Shown one piece after another: positions 16,259-24,456 of a DNA stretch of 46,205 bases. This DNA comes from a virus. The translations under genes were made by a program, and so were the position numbers. Positions within the stretch are counted from its first letter, which is position 1; each line of letters begins with the position of its first letter. The stretch is taken from IMG/VR virus record IMGVR_UViG_3300042691_036428, positions 1 to 46,205 of that record, one strand, 5' to 3'. Under the pieces are notes generated by a model. That model saw only the letters and a program-made list of their open reading frames with translations. It had not been told where the DNA came from and did not search any database.

Positions 16259-18315
16259 GCTATTCTCCCCTTCAAATAAACACCTTAGGTGCTCTTTTAC
16301 AACAATCAGGTCTAGAAATTAATGCAGAGGCGTTAGCCTACATGGGTACTAGCACCGCATTAAACAACTATACACCTGGTTCAGTTGTTGGTACAACATG
16401 TTTATTCGCACTATCTAATGCAATTCGTTTAGCATATACCATCAGAGGAAATAATCCTACAACTAATGTTAGTCCTATGATTTATGATAATTTAATAAGC
16501 ATAGGCAGTTCAAACATAGCAGCATTGGGTGATTCTAAACCATCAACGTATGATTTAACTTATGAAAACGAAACTACTAGTTATGGTTGGTTGCGATTAC
16601 CTGCATTATTAGCATATCAAGAATTTTATGTAAACAACGGTAGTTATGAAGATTTCCTTCATACTTTCAATATATGTGAATCTAAAAAGAATCAGTTAAA
16701 TTTTACAATTCAATCTCTATATAATAGCGTTAGTTATTTGGATGGAGTGTTTAGTAATATGAACGACTTGATTTCAGCAGATATAACAGGAGTTTCATTA
16801 AGTACTTTTTATTGGGGACAAGATTTAATTGCTAGCGGTAGAGCAATTGATTTGTCAAGGATTGATGTATTTGGAAATCCGCAAGCTTTATTACAGAATA
16901 TATATAAAAATCAAGCATTAACCAAAGCACTTAGTTTAGCTCTTTTAAGTGCAGGTTTCACATCAACAGATATACAACAATTTTGTGCAGGAGTAGAAGC
17001 GACCCCCGACCAGCAAAAACTAATTTACGCTAGTTTTACTGTTGTAGTTGGTCAAGATTTAAATGATATTTGTGTGCCCTTAAATTGTCAAACACCAAAT
17101 TTATCATCACTTGCTGATTTACTTAATCCAAAAAAATTATTTCCAAATAGTTATACATCGTTAACATATCCGTTGTATAATAGTATTCCTTTACCTACTA
17201 ACAGTAAAACATATTATTTGATTTACACAGGTGGTGAAGTCAATATGAAAAATGATATAACTATTGGTAAACGCTTGTATAATATTATACCTACTGATAT
17301 AGCATTTGCAGCAGATGCATTTAGTGTTGCTATGATGCAAATAAAAAATATACAGACTACAAGCATAGAGAAATTTAGTCAAGTTGTTAGAAACTTAGAA
17401 AACACAAATGGACTTACAGGTGTAAATGGAACAAGCACACCAACAAACAAAACAGCAGCAAATGCAGGAATTGCAGCATTGGCAAAAGGTACAGGACCAG
17501 ATGGAACATATACATCTTGTAACTTTTTTGGTAGCATGACTAACATATATTACAATTGGAAAGAATTAAAAGATTTAATAAATTTATGTGCTACACCGCA
17601 GTTAGCGACAATCTACATAAATATGAACAATTTATTGTCAGGCCCAGGTCCATACAACACTGCATTACAAAATTTAATTGATGATGCTACAGATGAAATA
17701 AACAGTATTTACGCAACAAACGCAGCAAACGCTAACAAACTAATAGCATTGTATAATGAATTCGGAACTAAATATAAAGCTGAGGTTCAAGCTAGGGCTT
17801 TAGCTTTACCAAATTTAAATCAATTAACCAGTGATAACACAGATGTTATTACTTTTATAGATAATCTAAATGATTATGCGGCTAATACTGAATCTGAGGG
17901 TGCTGCGCTGGTACTCAAAGACATAGCCAATCTTGACGTAGAAGGAGGAAATTATTTACTAGCGGCCATGCGTGAGGCGAGAAACGCACAAAGATTGGGA
18001 CTCGCTGGATTAGGATTAGACAATGACGTTAACGGCACTGATAATTCAAATCTACGATTACCACCCATATCCGGACAGACATTAGCAAATGATCCTATTT
18101 CCGGATATGAAAACACAAAAGGTAGTATTGCAAATGTTCCTATCATTACAGGTGCAGCAACTACCCCGGGCAGTCTAGCAGGCTCTCCCGAAACCACGTT
18201 AGTACCAGACAATCTCAGTATTTTAGTCCAACCATCGGACGAGTCTGTGCTAACACCAGAAAAAGCAATTGAAACAGTTATATTGTGCAATTGCGATTGC
18301 TGGGATCTAATATGA
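16255..18315 (+). CDS. Large probable baseplate structural protein
   Basis: The 686-aa protein has no motif I can name. It is rich in Asn, Thr and Leu and predicted soluble. Several Cys occur, including a C-terminal CNCDCWDLI cluster. A central Thr, Asn and Gly-rich linker (about 380-410, LTGVNGTSTPTNKTAAN) separates an N-terminal domain from a helical part. The C-terminal 80 residues are Gly, Pro and Asn-rich. Translation is coupled to PAAR, which strongly suggests a baseplate or tail role. It is too short for a tape measure. Confidence 0.7.
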   Translation: MSYSPLQINTLGALLQQSGLEINAEALAYMGTSTALNNYTPGSVVGTTCLFALSNAIRLAYTIRGNNPTTNVSPMIYDNLISIGSSNIAALGDSKPSTYDLTYENETTSYGWLRLPALLAYQEFYVNNGSYEDFLHTFNICESKKNQLNFTIQSLYNSVSYLDGVFSNMNDLISADITGVSLSTFYWGQDLIASGRAIDLSRIDVFGNPQALLQNIYKNQALTKALSLALLSAGFTSTDIQQFCAGVEATPDQQKLIYASFTVVVGQDLNDICVPLNCQTPNLSSLADLLNPKKLFPNSYTSLTYPLYNSIPLPTNSKTYYLIYTGGEVNMKNDITIGKRLYNIIPTDIAFAADAFSVAMMQIKNIQTTSIEKFSQVVRNLENTNGLTGVNGTSTPTNKTAANAGIAALAKGTGPDGTYTSCNFFGSMTNIYYNWKELKDLINLCATPQLATIYINMNNLLSGPGPYNTALQNLIDDATDEINSIYATNAANANKLIALYNEFGTKYKAEVQARALALPNLNQLTSDNTDVITFIDNLNDYAANTESEGAALVLKDIANLDVEGGNYLLAAMREARNAQRLGLAGLGLDNDVNGTDNSNLRLPPISGQTLANDPISGYENTKGSIANVPIITGAATTPGSLAGSPETTLVPDNLSILVQPSDESVLTPEKAIETVILCNCDCWDLI

Positions 18316-18395
18316 TAAGTTATTAATTTAACCGCTGTCATTGTGCCAACTAACAACTAGAGGGTAGTGAACCTCTGGAAGAAAGGAGAACAATT

Positions 18396-18962
18396 ATGCA
18401 CACAATAGTAAAATTAGGAAAATGGTTATTCATTATTTCCGTTGTAGCAGCAAGCGTGTTTTTATCTACTAATAACACAAAACAACCATTAAAAGCAGAA
18501 GTTGAACATATTCAAAAAGTTCAACATAAGATAGCTAAAAAGCTAGATCCAACTCAGATACGTTGTTTAGCAACAAACATATTTTATGAGGCAAAAATGG
18601 AACCTATACAGGGCCAGGCTGCTGTTGCTAGAGTCGTAATCAATAGAGTTAAACATGGATTTGGTCCTAACCCTTGCAAGGTAATTTATCAAGTAAATTA
18701 CTTCCCCAAAGAACGGGACGGAGAAATAGCAAAGGTTAAGGTATGCCAATTTAGTTGGGTTTGCGAAGGACTTAAAAAACCTAATGAAAGTGATCCAAGA
18801 TTTCGTAAAGCTATGAATATAGCTTATGAAGTTTTAGCTCATGATGCATATAAAGACGTAGTGCCTAAAAATACACTATTCTTTCATGCAACCCATGTAC
18901 AACCCGACTGGAATTACAAAAAAGTTAAGATAATTGGTAATCATATATTTTACAGCAAATAG
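18396..18962 (+). CDS. SleB-type cell-wall hydrolase
   Basis: The 188-aa protein has an N-terminal hydrophobic segment (residues about 8-24, GKWLFIISVVAASVFL) that acts as signal or anchor. A Hydrolase_2 (SleB/CwlJ) domain follows: CLATNIFYEAKMEPIQGQAAVARVVINRV, with the catalytic Glu in the YEA segment, and CQFSWVCEG. These enzymes cleave peptidoglycan glycan strands. It probably acts as endolysin or as a tail-associated lysin delivered through a signal-anchor. An 80-nt gap with a strong ribosome site (gaaaggag) separates it from the structural gene. Confidence 0.88.
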   Translation: MHTIVKLGKWLFIISVVAASVFLSTNNTKQPLKAEVEHIQKVQHKIAKKLDPTQIRCLATNIFYEAKMEPIQGQAAVARVVINRVKHGFGPNPCKVIYQVNYFPKERDGEIAKVKVCQFSWVCEGLKKPNESDPRFRKAMNIAYEVLAHDAYKDVVPKNTLFFHATHVQPDWNYKKVKIIGNHIFYSK

Positions 18963-18986
18963 TAGAATATATTATAATACATAAAT

Positions 18987-18994
18987 CATAAATA
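18987..18994 (+). promoter_or_regulatory. Late promoter box CATAAATA before the Fe-S genes
   Basis: CATAAATA ends 21 nt before ATG 19016 and leaves room for the aggag ribosome site. It would transcribe the small membrane gene, iscU, the 61-aa gene, the A-type carrier and fkbM as one late unit. Confidence 0.55.
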
Positions 18995-19015
18995 AGCATG
19001 ACTAGGAGAACTATC

Positions 19016-19132
19016 ATGCTTGAAACATTATTTTGGCTTTTTGTAGGTGCTTTTATAGGCTGGAATTTCCCACAGCCTCAATTTGCAAAAGATATTCAGG
19101 CAAAAGTCCTGAATATCTTTAGGAAACAATAA
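19016..19132 (+). CDS. Small single-pass membrane peptide
   Basis: The 38-aa protein starts MLETLFWLFVGAFIGW, one hydrophobic helix, then PQPQ and a basic amphipathic tail ending FRKQ. It has an aggag ribosome site 8 nt upstream and a late box above that. The next gene starts 1 nt after its stop. It could be a holin-like or accessory lysis peptide because the hydrolase lies just upstream, but it is short for a holin and this is a guess. Confidence 0.68.
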   Translation: MLETLFWLFVGAFIGWNFPQPQFAKDIQAKVLNIFRKQ

Positions 19133-19133
19133 T

Positions 19134-19517
19134 ATGGCTTATTCTTTACAGGTATTGGATCATTATGAAAATCCCAGAAACGTGGGCAGTTTTGATCCTA
19201 GCGATCAGTCCGTTGGTACTGGTCTTGTTGGTGCACCTGCTTGCGGTGACGTTTTGAAACTTCAAATAAAGGTAGAAAATGAAATTATCACAGATGCAAA
19301 ATTTAAGACCTATGGGTGTGGCTCGGCGATTGCTAGTTCGTCGCTTGTCACGGAGTGGCTTAAGGGCAAGACAATTCAGGAAGCAAATGAAATTAAGAAC
19401 ACGCAAATTGCAGAGGAATTGGCTTTACCGCCAGTCAAAATACACTGCTCAATATTGGCGGAGGATGCTATCAAATCGGCTATAAACGATTATAAAAATA
19501 AAAGGAATCTTTCTTAA
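19134..19517 (+). CDS. iscU: IscU-type Fe-S cluster scaffold
   Basis: The 127-aa protein is a NifU N-terminal/IscU scaffold on which [2Fe-2S] clusters are built. The three ligand cysteines are present: C37 (APACGD, with D39), C62 (YGCGS) and C105 (HCS). The LPPVK motif (98-102) is the site where the HscA chaperone binds IscU, so this protein may use the host chaperone. Length is typical. It is followed by a small gene and an A-type carrier, a compact Fe-S unit. Six radical SAM proteins encoded downstream would need such clusters. Confidence 0.95.
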   Translation: MAYSLQVLDHYENPRNVGSFDPSDQSVGTGLVGAPACGDVLKLQIKVENEIITDAKFKTYGCGSAIASSSLVTEWLKGKTIQEANEIKNTQIAEELALPPVKIHCSILAEDAIKSAINDYKNKRNLS

Positions 19518-19702
19518 TGTGGTTATTAGTAATTATACTATTAAGTCATGACGCACCGTATAAATCTAGAGGCACAATATCTATACCATACACAACCCAA
19601 GCACAGTGTTTAGAAGAAATGAATAGAATTGTACCAAAGATGGACTTTAGTAAAACAAGAATTACATCAAGTTGCACATTCAGAGGATATTTGGCAAATT
19701 AA
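19517..19702 (+). CDS. Small protein with signal-like N-terminus
   Basis: The 61-aa protein begins MWLLVIILLSHDAPY, a short hydrophobic segment that could be a signal peptide or anchor. Two Cys (QCLEEM and SSCTF) could form a disulphide outside the cytoplasm. It is coupled to iscU (taATG overlap) and ends 1 nt before the A-type carrier gene. Function is unknown; its place inside the Fe-S unit may be incidental. Confidence 0.68.
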   Translation: MWLLVIILLSHDAPYKSRGTISIPYTTQAQCLEEMNRIVPKMDFSKTRITSSCTFRGYLAN

Positions 19703-19703
19703 T

Positions 19704-20030
19704 ATGATTACACTTACAGAACTGGCAGCAAGAAAAGTAAAACAACAAATTGAAAGAAGAGGTAAGGGTCAGGGAATTACCATTGGTGTTCGTACTACAG
19801 GTTGTTCCGGACTGGCATATAAATTAGAATACGTCGATAACCCACCTGCTACAGAGGATTGGTTCAAATACGACAGCAATGGTGTTTCAGTTTGGGTAAA
19901 CGGAAAAGATTTGCCCTATATAGACGGTATGACAATGGACTGGAAACGTGAAGGTCTTAACGAAGGATTCGATTTTATAAACAGCAAAGAAAAGGATCGT
20001 TGCGGTTGCGGAGAAAGTTTTAGAGTATAG
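19704..20030 (+). CDS. A-type Fe-S carrier protein (IscA/ErpA-like)
   Basis: The 108-aa HesB/IscA-fold protein has the three conserved cysteines: C34 in TTGCSGLAYKLEY, then C100 and C102 in RCGCGESF. These proteins carry clusters from the scaffold to client enzymes. Start at ATG 19704, where the family fold begins (MITLTELAARKVK). A longer in-frame ORF from 19629 overlaps the previous gene and is not needed. With IscU upstream the phage carries both scaffold and carrier, but no cysteine desulphurase is in the window. Confidence 0.95.
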   Translation: MITLTELAARKVKQQIERRGKGQGITIGVRTTGCSGLAYKLEYVDNPPATEDWFKYDSNGVSVWVNGKDLPYIDGMTMDWKREGLNEGFDFINSKEKDRCGCGESFRV

Positions 20031-20053
20031 TTAACTAGCATACATAGTAAACT

Positions 20054-20986
20054 ATGAGCAAAATAACTTTAGAAACCCCTGAAATAGAAATTAATAGTCA
20101 ATTAACTGACATTGAAAACGCTAATAATCTCACTACAGACGAAGATTATAATTTAGATACACATCTAGATAAAATTAAAGACCATATAGGTTTCACACAA
20201 ACAAAAGTTGGTGAAATGCTAGTATATCGTTTAGACAGTATAGTTAGTCATTGTTTAGCATTATATGGCGAATACACTGATGCTGAAGCTGTCATAATGT
20301 CTCATTACCTCACACCTGAATCAATCTATATTGACATTGGAACTAATATAGGTTACCATGCACTAGCAGTTAACAAATATGCAGGTTGTGCAGTACAAGG
20401 ATTTGAACCACATCCTACTCACTTTGCAATGGCGGCATATAATTGCAGAGACAAACCCATAAGAATTTATAACACTGCTTTAAGTAATTTTAATGGGTCA
20501 ATTAAGATGACTAAGTTTGATGTAACAACCCAAGGTAATTATGGTGAAGCATGCCTTGATGAAGAAAACGGAATAGATGTTCCTGTAATCACATTAGATG
20601 ATGTTATTAATGATTTTCCTAGAGTAGATGTAATGAAAGTCGATGTAGAAGGTTTTGAATGTGAAGTGCTTGAAGGTGGTCGAAATACTATTGAAAAATT
20701 TAGACCAGTAATATTATTTGAAGCAAACGTAATAGAATTTTGGGAACCATGTTGTGAATTCTTAGAAAATTATCAGTATAAGTTTTATTGGGTTACATGC
20801 AAGTCAAAACCAATCGGTCCTACATTCAAAGAATCTGATGAAAATCCATTTGGTGACTACGGAGTTAGTAATATTTTAGCTGTACCTATCGAAAAGCCAC
20901 AACCTGATGATTTAGTTCCTGTGCAACGAGGACAAAATTTTAATGATTTACTTAATAAGATTAAAAAATATAAATTTATATTCTAA
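20054..20986 (+). CDS. FkbM-family methyltransferase
   Basis: The 310-aa protein has a FkbM core: motif I YIDIGTNIGYHALAV (about residues 92-106), FEPHP, then VITLDDV, VMKVDVEGFECEVLEGG and a ...ILFEANV strand. These enzymes usually O-methylate sugars or natural products. The first 60 residues are an extra acidic helical extension. It is the last recognisable enzyme on this strand before the convergent island. The likely substrate is a glycan, by analogy. Confidence 0.88.
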   Translation: MSKITLETPEIEINSQLTDIENANNLTTDEDYNLDTHLDKIKDHIGFTQTKVGEMLVYRLDSIVSHCLALYGEYTDAEAVIMSHYLTPESIYIDIGTNIGYHALAVNKYAGCAVQGFEPHPTHFAMAAYNCRDKPIRIYNTALSNFNGSIKMTKFDVTTQGNYGEACLDEENGIDVPVITLDDVINDFPRVDVMKVDVEGFECEVLEGGRNTIEKFRPVILFEANVIEFWEPCCEFLENYQYKFYWVTCKSKPIGPTFKESDENPFGDYGVSNILAVPIEKPQPDDLVPVQRGQNFNDLLNKIKKYKFIF

Positions 20987-21399
20987 TGAACTTTATTGGT
21001 AATTACAATAATCAATTTAATATAGAATTGATGCCATTAATTTATAATGTAAGATTTACCGTCGTATCATGCATCGACGGTAATTTTACATACGACTCAA
21101 AAGATGACTTTGTTGTACAGTTATTACCTGTAATGGATGATATAAATTATTATAAGGCGGTTGACAAAGCATATTCTAAGATGATTACTAATGGATTATA
21201 TGATACATTTCAAAGATGTACATCAATTATAATTTCACAACCTGATTATGTGAAATCAACTGTTGTGGCTGATATTATTAATAATTTAGACACTGATGCA
21301 TTAGTTGACACTATATGGGTATATCCAGACCCAGTTAAAATAGTATGCAGGAATAATGAAATTGAAAAGTTGCCCTACCAAATGAAATTTACACCATAG
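20986..21399 (+). CDS. Unknown protein, 137 aa
   Basis: I do not recognise this protein. It is a mixed alpha/beta soluble protein (MPLIYNVRFTVVSCIDG, FVVQLLPVMDD). It is coupled to fkbM by a taATG overlap. Its 3' end overlaps the minus-strand gene at 21375-21650 by 25 nt, tail to tail. Confidence 0.65.
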   Translation: MNFIGNYNNQFNIELMPLIYNVRFTVVSCIDGNFTYDSKDDFVVQLLPVMDDINYYKAVDKAYSKMITNGLYDTFQRCTSIIISQPDYVKSTVVADIINNLDTDALVDTIWVYPDPVKIVCRNNEIEKLPYQMKFTP

Positions 21400-21650
21400 T
21401 CATTGAATTTTTGTTTTATCAAAACATATCTTTTATCATTTAATAATTCTATAAACAAATTTTTATCTTTCCATGTAATTTCAAATTGGTTGTTATCTAG
21501 TGGTATAATATCAGTGACATGATTAGGGACGTAATCATTTAATAATTTAAATAATATATCTTTATCTTCCCAAGAGTGATCAAGGTGTAATTTTTCAACT
21601 ATACTGTTGTCTTGAATTGTAACTTTAAGTATATTTTTAAACATGTTCAT
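21375..21650 (-). CDS. Unknown protein, 91 aa
   Basis: The 91-aa protein is beta-rich and charged (ILKVTIQDNSIVEKLHLDHSW, FEITWKDKNLFIELL). It is the last gene of the three-gene minus-strand set. It overlaps the upstream hydroxylase-like gene by 14 nt; a second in-frame ATG at 21644 would reduce this to 8. The convergent overlap with the plus-strand neighbour leaves no room for a terminator. Confidence 0.65.
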   Translation of the reverse strand: MNMFKNILKVTIQDNSIVEKLHLDHSWEDKDILFKLLNDYVPNHVTDIIPLDNNQFEITWKDKNLFIELLNDKRYVLIKQKFNDYGVNFIW

Positions 21651-22140
21651 TTACTACCAAATGCACTCGGTACACATCATGTGTTGGATTTATAAAAGTG
21701 TGTAGTTGTCTTGTGTCTACTTTATAAAAATAACCATCTGATGGAATATGAAAGGTTTTCTTATTATCATAATCTACAAACATACAAGCTGGATCTGTGA
21801 TTAATGCTAAGTGATATCTAGGTTCTAAATCTCTATGTATTACTAATAATGATTCGGGCTTCATTATCATAATTCTTGCTCTAGAAATTTTAATGGGTAA
21901 TAGTTTGAGAGTTTCTTCCCAAATAGTATTCTTAAAAATACTATTCATGTATTTAAATTCAGTATATATCAAACGCTGACCTGCATTTTTTACATAGTCA
22001 TCTACGTTATTGTGGTTGTTTAGGCATATTCTATTTTTATGAATAGGCCATTTATCTTTGTTTTCATTAAAGTCTTTAAGCAGATTTTTGATGTCAACTT
22101 TAATATTAATTTTTTCTATATCCATAGATAATCTCATCAA
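21637..22140 (-). CDS. Aspartyl/asparaginyl beta-hydroxylase-like Fe(II) oxygenase
   Basis: The 167-aa protein has the double-stranded beta-helix signature of Asp/Asn hydroxylase-type 2OG-Fe(II) enzymes. It shows ARIMIMKPESLLVIHRDLEPRYH (H-R-D, with an Arg further on), then DTRQLHTFINP (distal His) and VYRVHLVV (Arg for 2-oxoglutarate). A role in hydroxylating a small molecule or side chain follows from the family. Start may be ATG 22140 or, with less overlap on the aminotransferase, ATG 22125. Confidence 0.7.
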   Translation of the reverse strand: MMRLSMDIEKINIKVDIKNLLKDFNENKDKWPIHKNRICLNNHNNVDDYVKNAGQRLIYTEFKYMNSIFKNTIWEETLKLLPIKISRARIMIMKPESLLVIHRDLEPRYHLALITDPACMFVDYDNKKTFHIPSDGYFYKVDTRQLHTFINPTHDVYRVHLVVNEHV

Positions 22141-22969
22141 AAATATCTGTTACTAATGCTTTTTTATCTTGTTCTGTAGTATCAAGTTGACCAATTAAAA
22201 TACAATCACCAACTTTTGCATTTTTAATTTGACACGCTCTTTTATAAACTTCATGGTATTTATTGGTAAAGTAGTCCAAATTATAATTTTTCATAATCTC
22301 AATAGCATATCCTAATCCATTTAAGTTATGATATCCATATTCATGATATACTTCATATTCAGGTATAATTGTTTTAGAAAACAGTATACCAACTCTATTG
22401 TATGTCAAACCAAATGTTTTGCTGAAACTAAAGGTAAACTTCTCTACATTGCTTAAATCTAAATTGATATTAAATAAATTTGACCCCATAAACACTCCAT
22501 CTAAAATTACAGGAGTCTTACTTTGTTCAATTATTTTTTCTACACTTTTATCTTTGTTTCCATTTAAGCTGACTGGATAACTTATGACAATTACTTCGTT
22601 TTCAATATCTAAATCTAATTCATCATAAGAGTATTCAGTTCTTGAGGGCATGTTATACATTTCAAGTATTTTGCTATACCCATTGTACTCATTAATATGT
22701 TTTACTACTGTTCTATTTTCAATTTTAGGTAAATCACTTATGAAATGACTAACACCATTAATTACATAAACATATGGAAAATTGTTTAATCCTTTTAATA
22801 TAGTGTTAGTACCTGACTGTAACCAATTAGTGCATAAACTACGATACTTATTTACAATATCATAACGCTTGTAATAATCCGAGTATCCTACTCCTTTAGA
22901 TAGTAAACTTTTTATTTCTGGAAATTGATAAGATATAAGTGGGTTATTTATTGGTAAATAGGTTTGCAT
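22106..22969 (-). CDS. PLP-dependent aminotransferase-like protein (fold type I)
   Basis: The 287-aa protein has the fold type I PLP pattern in its second half: PVILDGVF with the Asp that would contact the pyridine nitrogen, and FTFSFSKTFGLTYNRVGILF with the candidate Schiff-base Lys in SKTFGL. It is about 60 residues shorter than usual aminotransferases, mostly at the C-terminus. A late box lies 5 nt upstream. It is divergent from the 22983 gene and followed by the hydroxylase. An amino-donor step on a sugar or amino acid is plausible. Confidence 0.7.
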   Translation of the reverse strand: MQTYLPINNPLISYQFPEIKSLLSKGVGYSDYYKRYDIVNKYRSLCTNWLQSGTNTILKGLNNFPYVYVINGVSHFISDLPKIENRTVVKHINEYNGYSKILEMYNMPSRTEYSYDELDLDIENEVIVISYPVSLNGNKDKSVEKIIEQSKTPVILDGVFMGSNLFNINLDLSNVEKFTFSFSKTFGLTYNRVGILFSKTIIPEYEVYHEYGYHNLNGLGYAIEIMKNYNLDYFTNKYHEVYKRACQIKNAKVGDCILIGQLDTTEQDKKALVTDIFDEIIYGYRKN

Positions 22970-22982
22970 ATAAATATTTATT
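22969..22982. promoter_or_regulatory. Divergent pair of late promoter boxes
   Basis: The 14-nt interval reads TATAAATATTTATT. On the plus strand TATAAATA (22969-22976) ends 6 nt before ATG 22983. On the minus strand AATAAATA (22982-22975) ends 5 nt before ATG 22969. One near-palindromic element could thus drive both divergent sets with almost leaderless transcripts. Confidence 0.55.
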
Positions 22983-23855
22983 ATGAATTATTACTTGAAC
23001 ATAAAAGAAGCTCATTTTTTAAATGAAAGTCTTTGTGCATACGGAATGTTGATACAAAATAATCAAGAATTCATAGTGAAACGATCAACAACATGTCAAG
23101 TACCATATATGGTTATAACTGAGGGTATAATATTTTCTCCAAAAGATTATCCTAATATTAATAATTCTGTAAACATTGAAGTTTTTAAAAATAATGAAGT
23201 TATATTAAAAAAAGTTACAATTGATACAGAACCTATTTTAAAACTTGATGCTACTTTTTTAGATTTATATGAAGATCAAGACAAGGAATTGTTTGATAAT
23301 ATTTTTGCTGAATGGAATAATGAAGATAAAGTTTATCTAAGAAACACAGAAATATTACCAAATGTAAATAAAACAAAATGTATAGTTGGAGTTGCAAGTG
23401 GAAATTATCTAAGTCAATTAGCATACAACAATCAAATAACTCATGTGGTTTTTTATGATTATAAAGATAAAGCATTAGACTTCCAAAAAGAATTAATAAG
23501 TAGCAATGATCGAAAACAAGTTTATTTTAAGTACTTAGATAAATTAGTAATGGGTCAAGACAGTGCTTCAATTACTGACATAGAAAACGTTGATTTTGAA
23601 ATGTTGAACAAATGGTATGATTATTTAAGAACAGTAAAAGTAGAATTCATTCAAGTTGATTTAAGATACAAAAACAACATTATAAATTTAATACAGAAAA
23701 TTCCTAAAGATTCTACACTTTGGGTCAGTAATATATTTACATACATAACAACTACACATACATATGATATAAAAATTTGTGAAATTTTAGAAAAAGAATG
23801 TGCAAAAAAGAATATAGAAATACTTCCATATACAAAGGTAAAATATGAAGGCTAG
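22983..23855 (+). CDS. Rossmann-like protein, possible methyltransferase
   Basis: The 290-aa protein has an N-terminal beta-rich part (1-100). A C-terminal Rossmann-like half follows: KCIVGVASGNYLSQLAY (a motif-I-like G-x-A-x-G), THVVFYDYKDKALDFQKEL (acidic end of strand 2) and VEFIQVDLRYKN with WVSNIFTY. This resembles SAM-dependent methyltransferases, but the glycine loop is not canonical. It heads a three-gene unit ending in a radical SAM gene. Confidence 0.55.
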   Translation: MNYYLNIKEAHFLNESLCAYGMLIQNNQEFIVKRSTTCQVPYMVITEGIIFSPKDYPNINNSVNIEVFKNNEVILKKVTIDTEPILKLDATFLDLYEDQDKELFDNIFAEWNNEDKVYLRNTEILPNVNKTKCIVGVASGNYLSQLAYNNQITHVVFYDYKDKALDFQKELISSNDRKQVYFKYLDKLVMGQDSASITDIENVDFEMLNKWYDYLRTVKVEFIQVDLRYKNNIINLIQKIPKDSTLWVSNIFTYITTTHTYDIKICEILEKECAKKNIEILPYTKVKYEG

Positions 23856-24447
23856 AGTCATTTCAGACGAGAATCATTTAATAGGACAGTTATTTAAAGA
23901 TTTTTTTACCTGTACCTTTATGAGTAAAAGAACAGGTGTCGATATAACTGACCCTCATGATATAGACAGACTAGTAGAAGATACACATAATTACGATTGG
24001 ACTATAATAGTAGCAACTGGTATGCCATTTGGATCAGCTAATCTTTTAACTTCATTACAAAAACATTGTTTTGAAAATAAACTAAATCATAAAGTTTTTA
24101 ATATAGGAAGCTATGTAAATCTAATTTTGTTAAGCTGGCCTGACACTTCATATGATGTTAACAAAGCTGTAACCAAATACTTACACAGAAAAATAACTAA
24201 TGAGTTTGTGTTCCATAATGGATATCTAGACTCTAGACTTTTGAATCTTAACTACATAGAAAAATTATCAACGCATATCGACCATAATTACCCGCATTTA
24301 CATACTCTTAAAATAGATGATATTAAAAGAAATTTAGATTATATGTTGAAAAATGATAATATAAAAGAATTATCGTTGCAATATAATCAGCCGGGCAACC
24401 ATAGAATAAACGATGGTATAGGGCATATTGCGCCTGGGCTATTTTAA
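23845..24447 (+). CDS. Short Rossmann-like protein, function unknown
   Basis: The 200-aa protein looks like a reduced nucleotide-binding fold. MKARVISDENHLIGQLF gives a first strand and helix, YDWTIIVATGMPFGSANLL a third strand, and VFNIGSYVN a fourth. No GxxGxxG or YxxxK is seen, so dehydrogenase activity is unlikely. It overlaps the previous gene by 11 nt and ends 9 nt before the radical SAM gene. A degenerate SDR fold is possible. Confidence 0.6.
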   Translation: MKARVISDENHLIGQLFKDFFTCTFMSKRTGVDITDPHDIDRLVEDTHNYDWTIIVATGMPFGSANLLTSLQKHCFENKLNHKVFNIGSYVNLILLSWPDTSYDVNKAVTKYLHRKITNEFVFHNGYLDSRLLNLNYIEKLSTHIDHNYPHLHTLKIDDIKRNLDYMLKNDNIKELSLQYNQPGNHRINDGIGHIAPGLF

Positions 24448-24456
24448 GGATATAAC

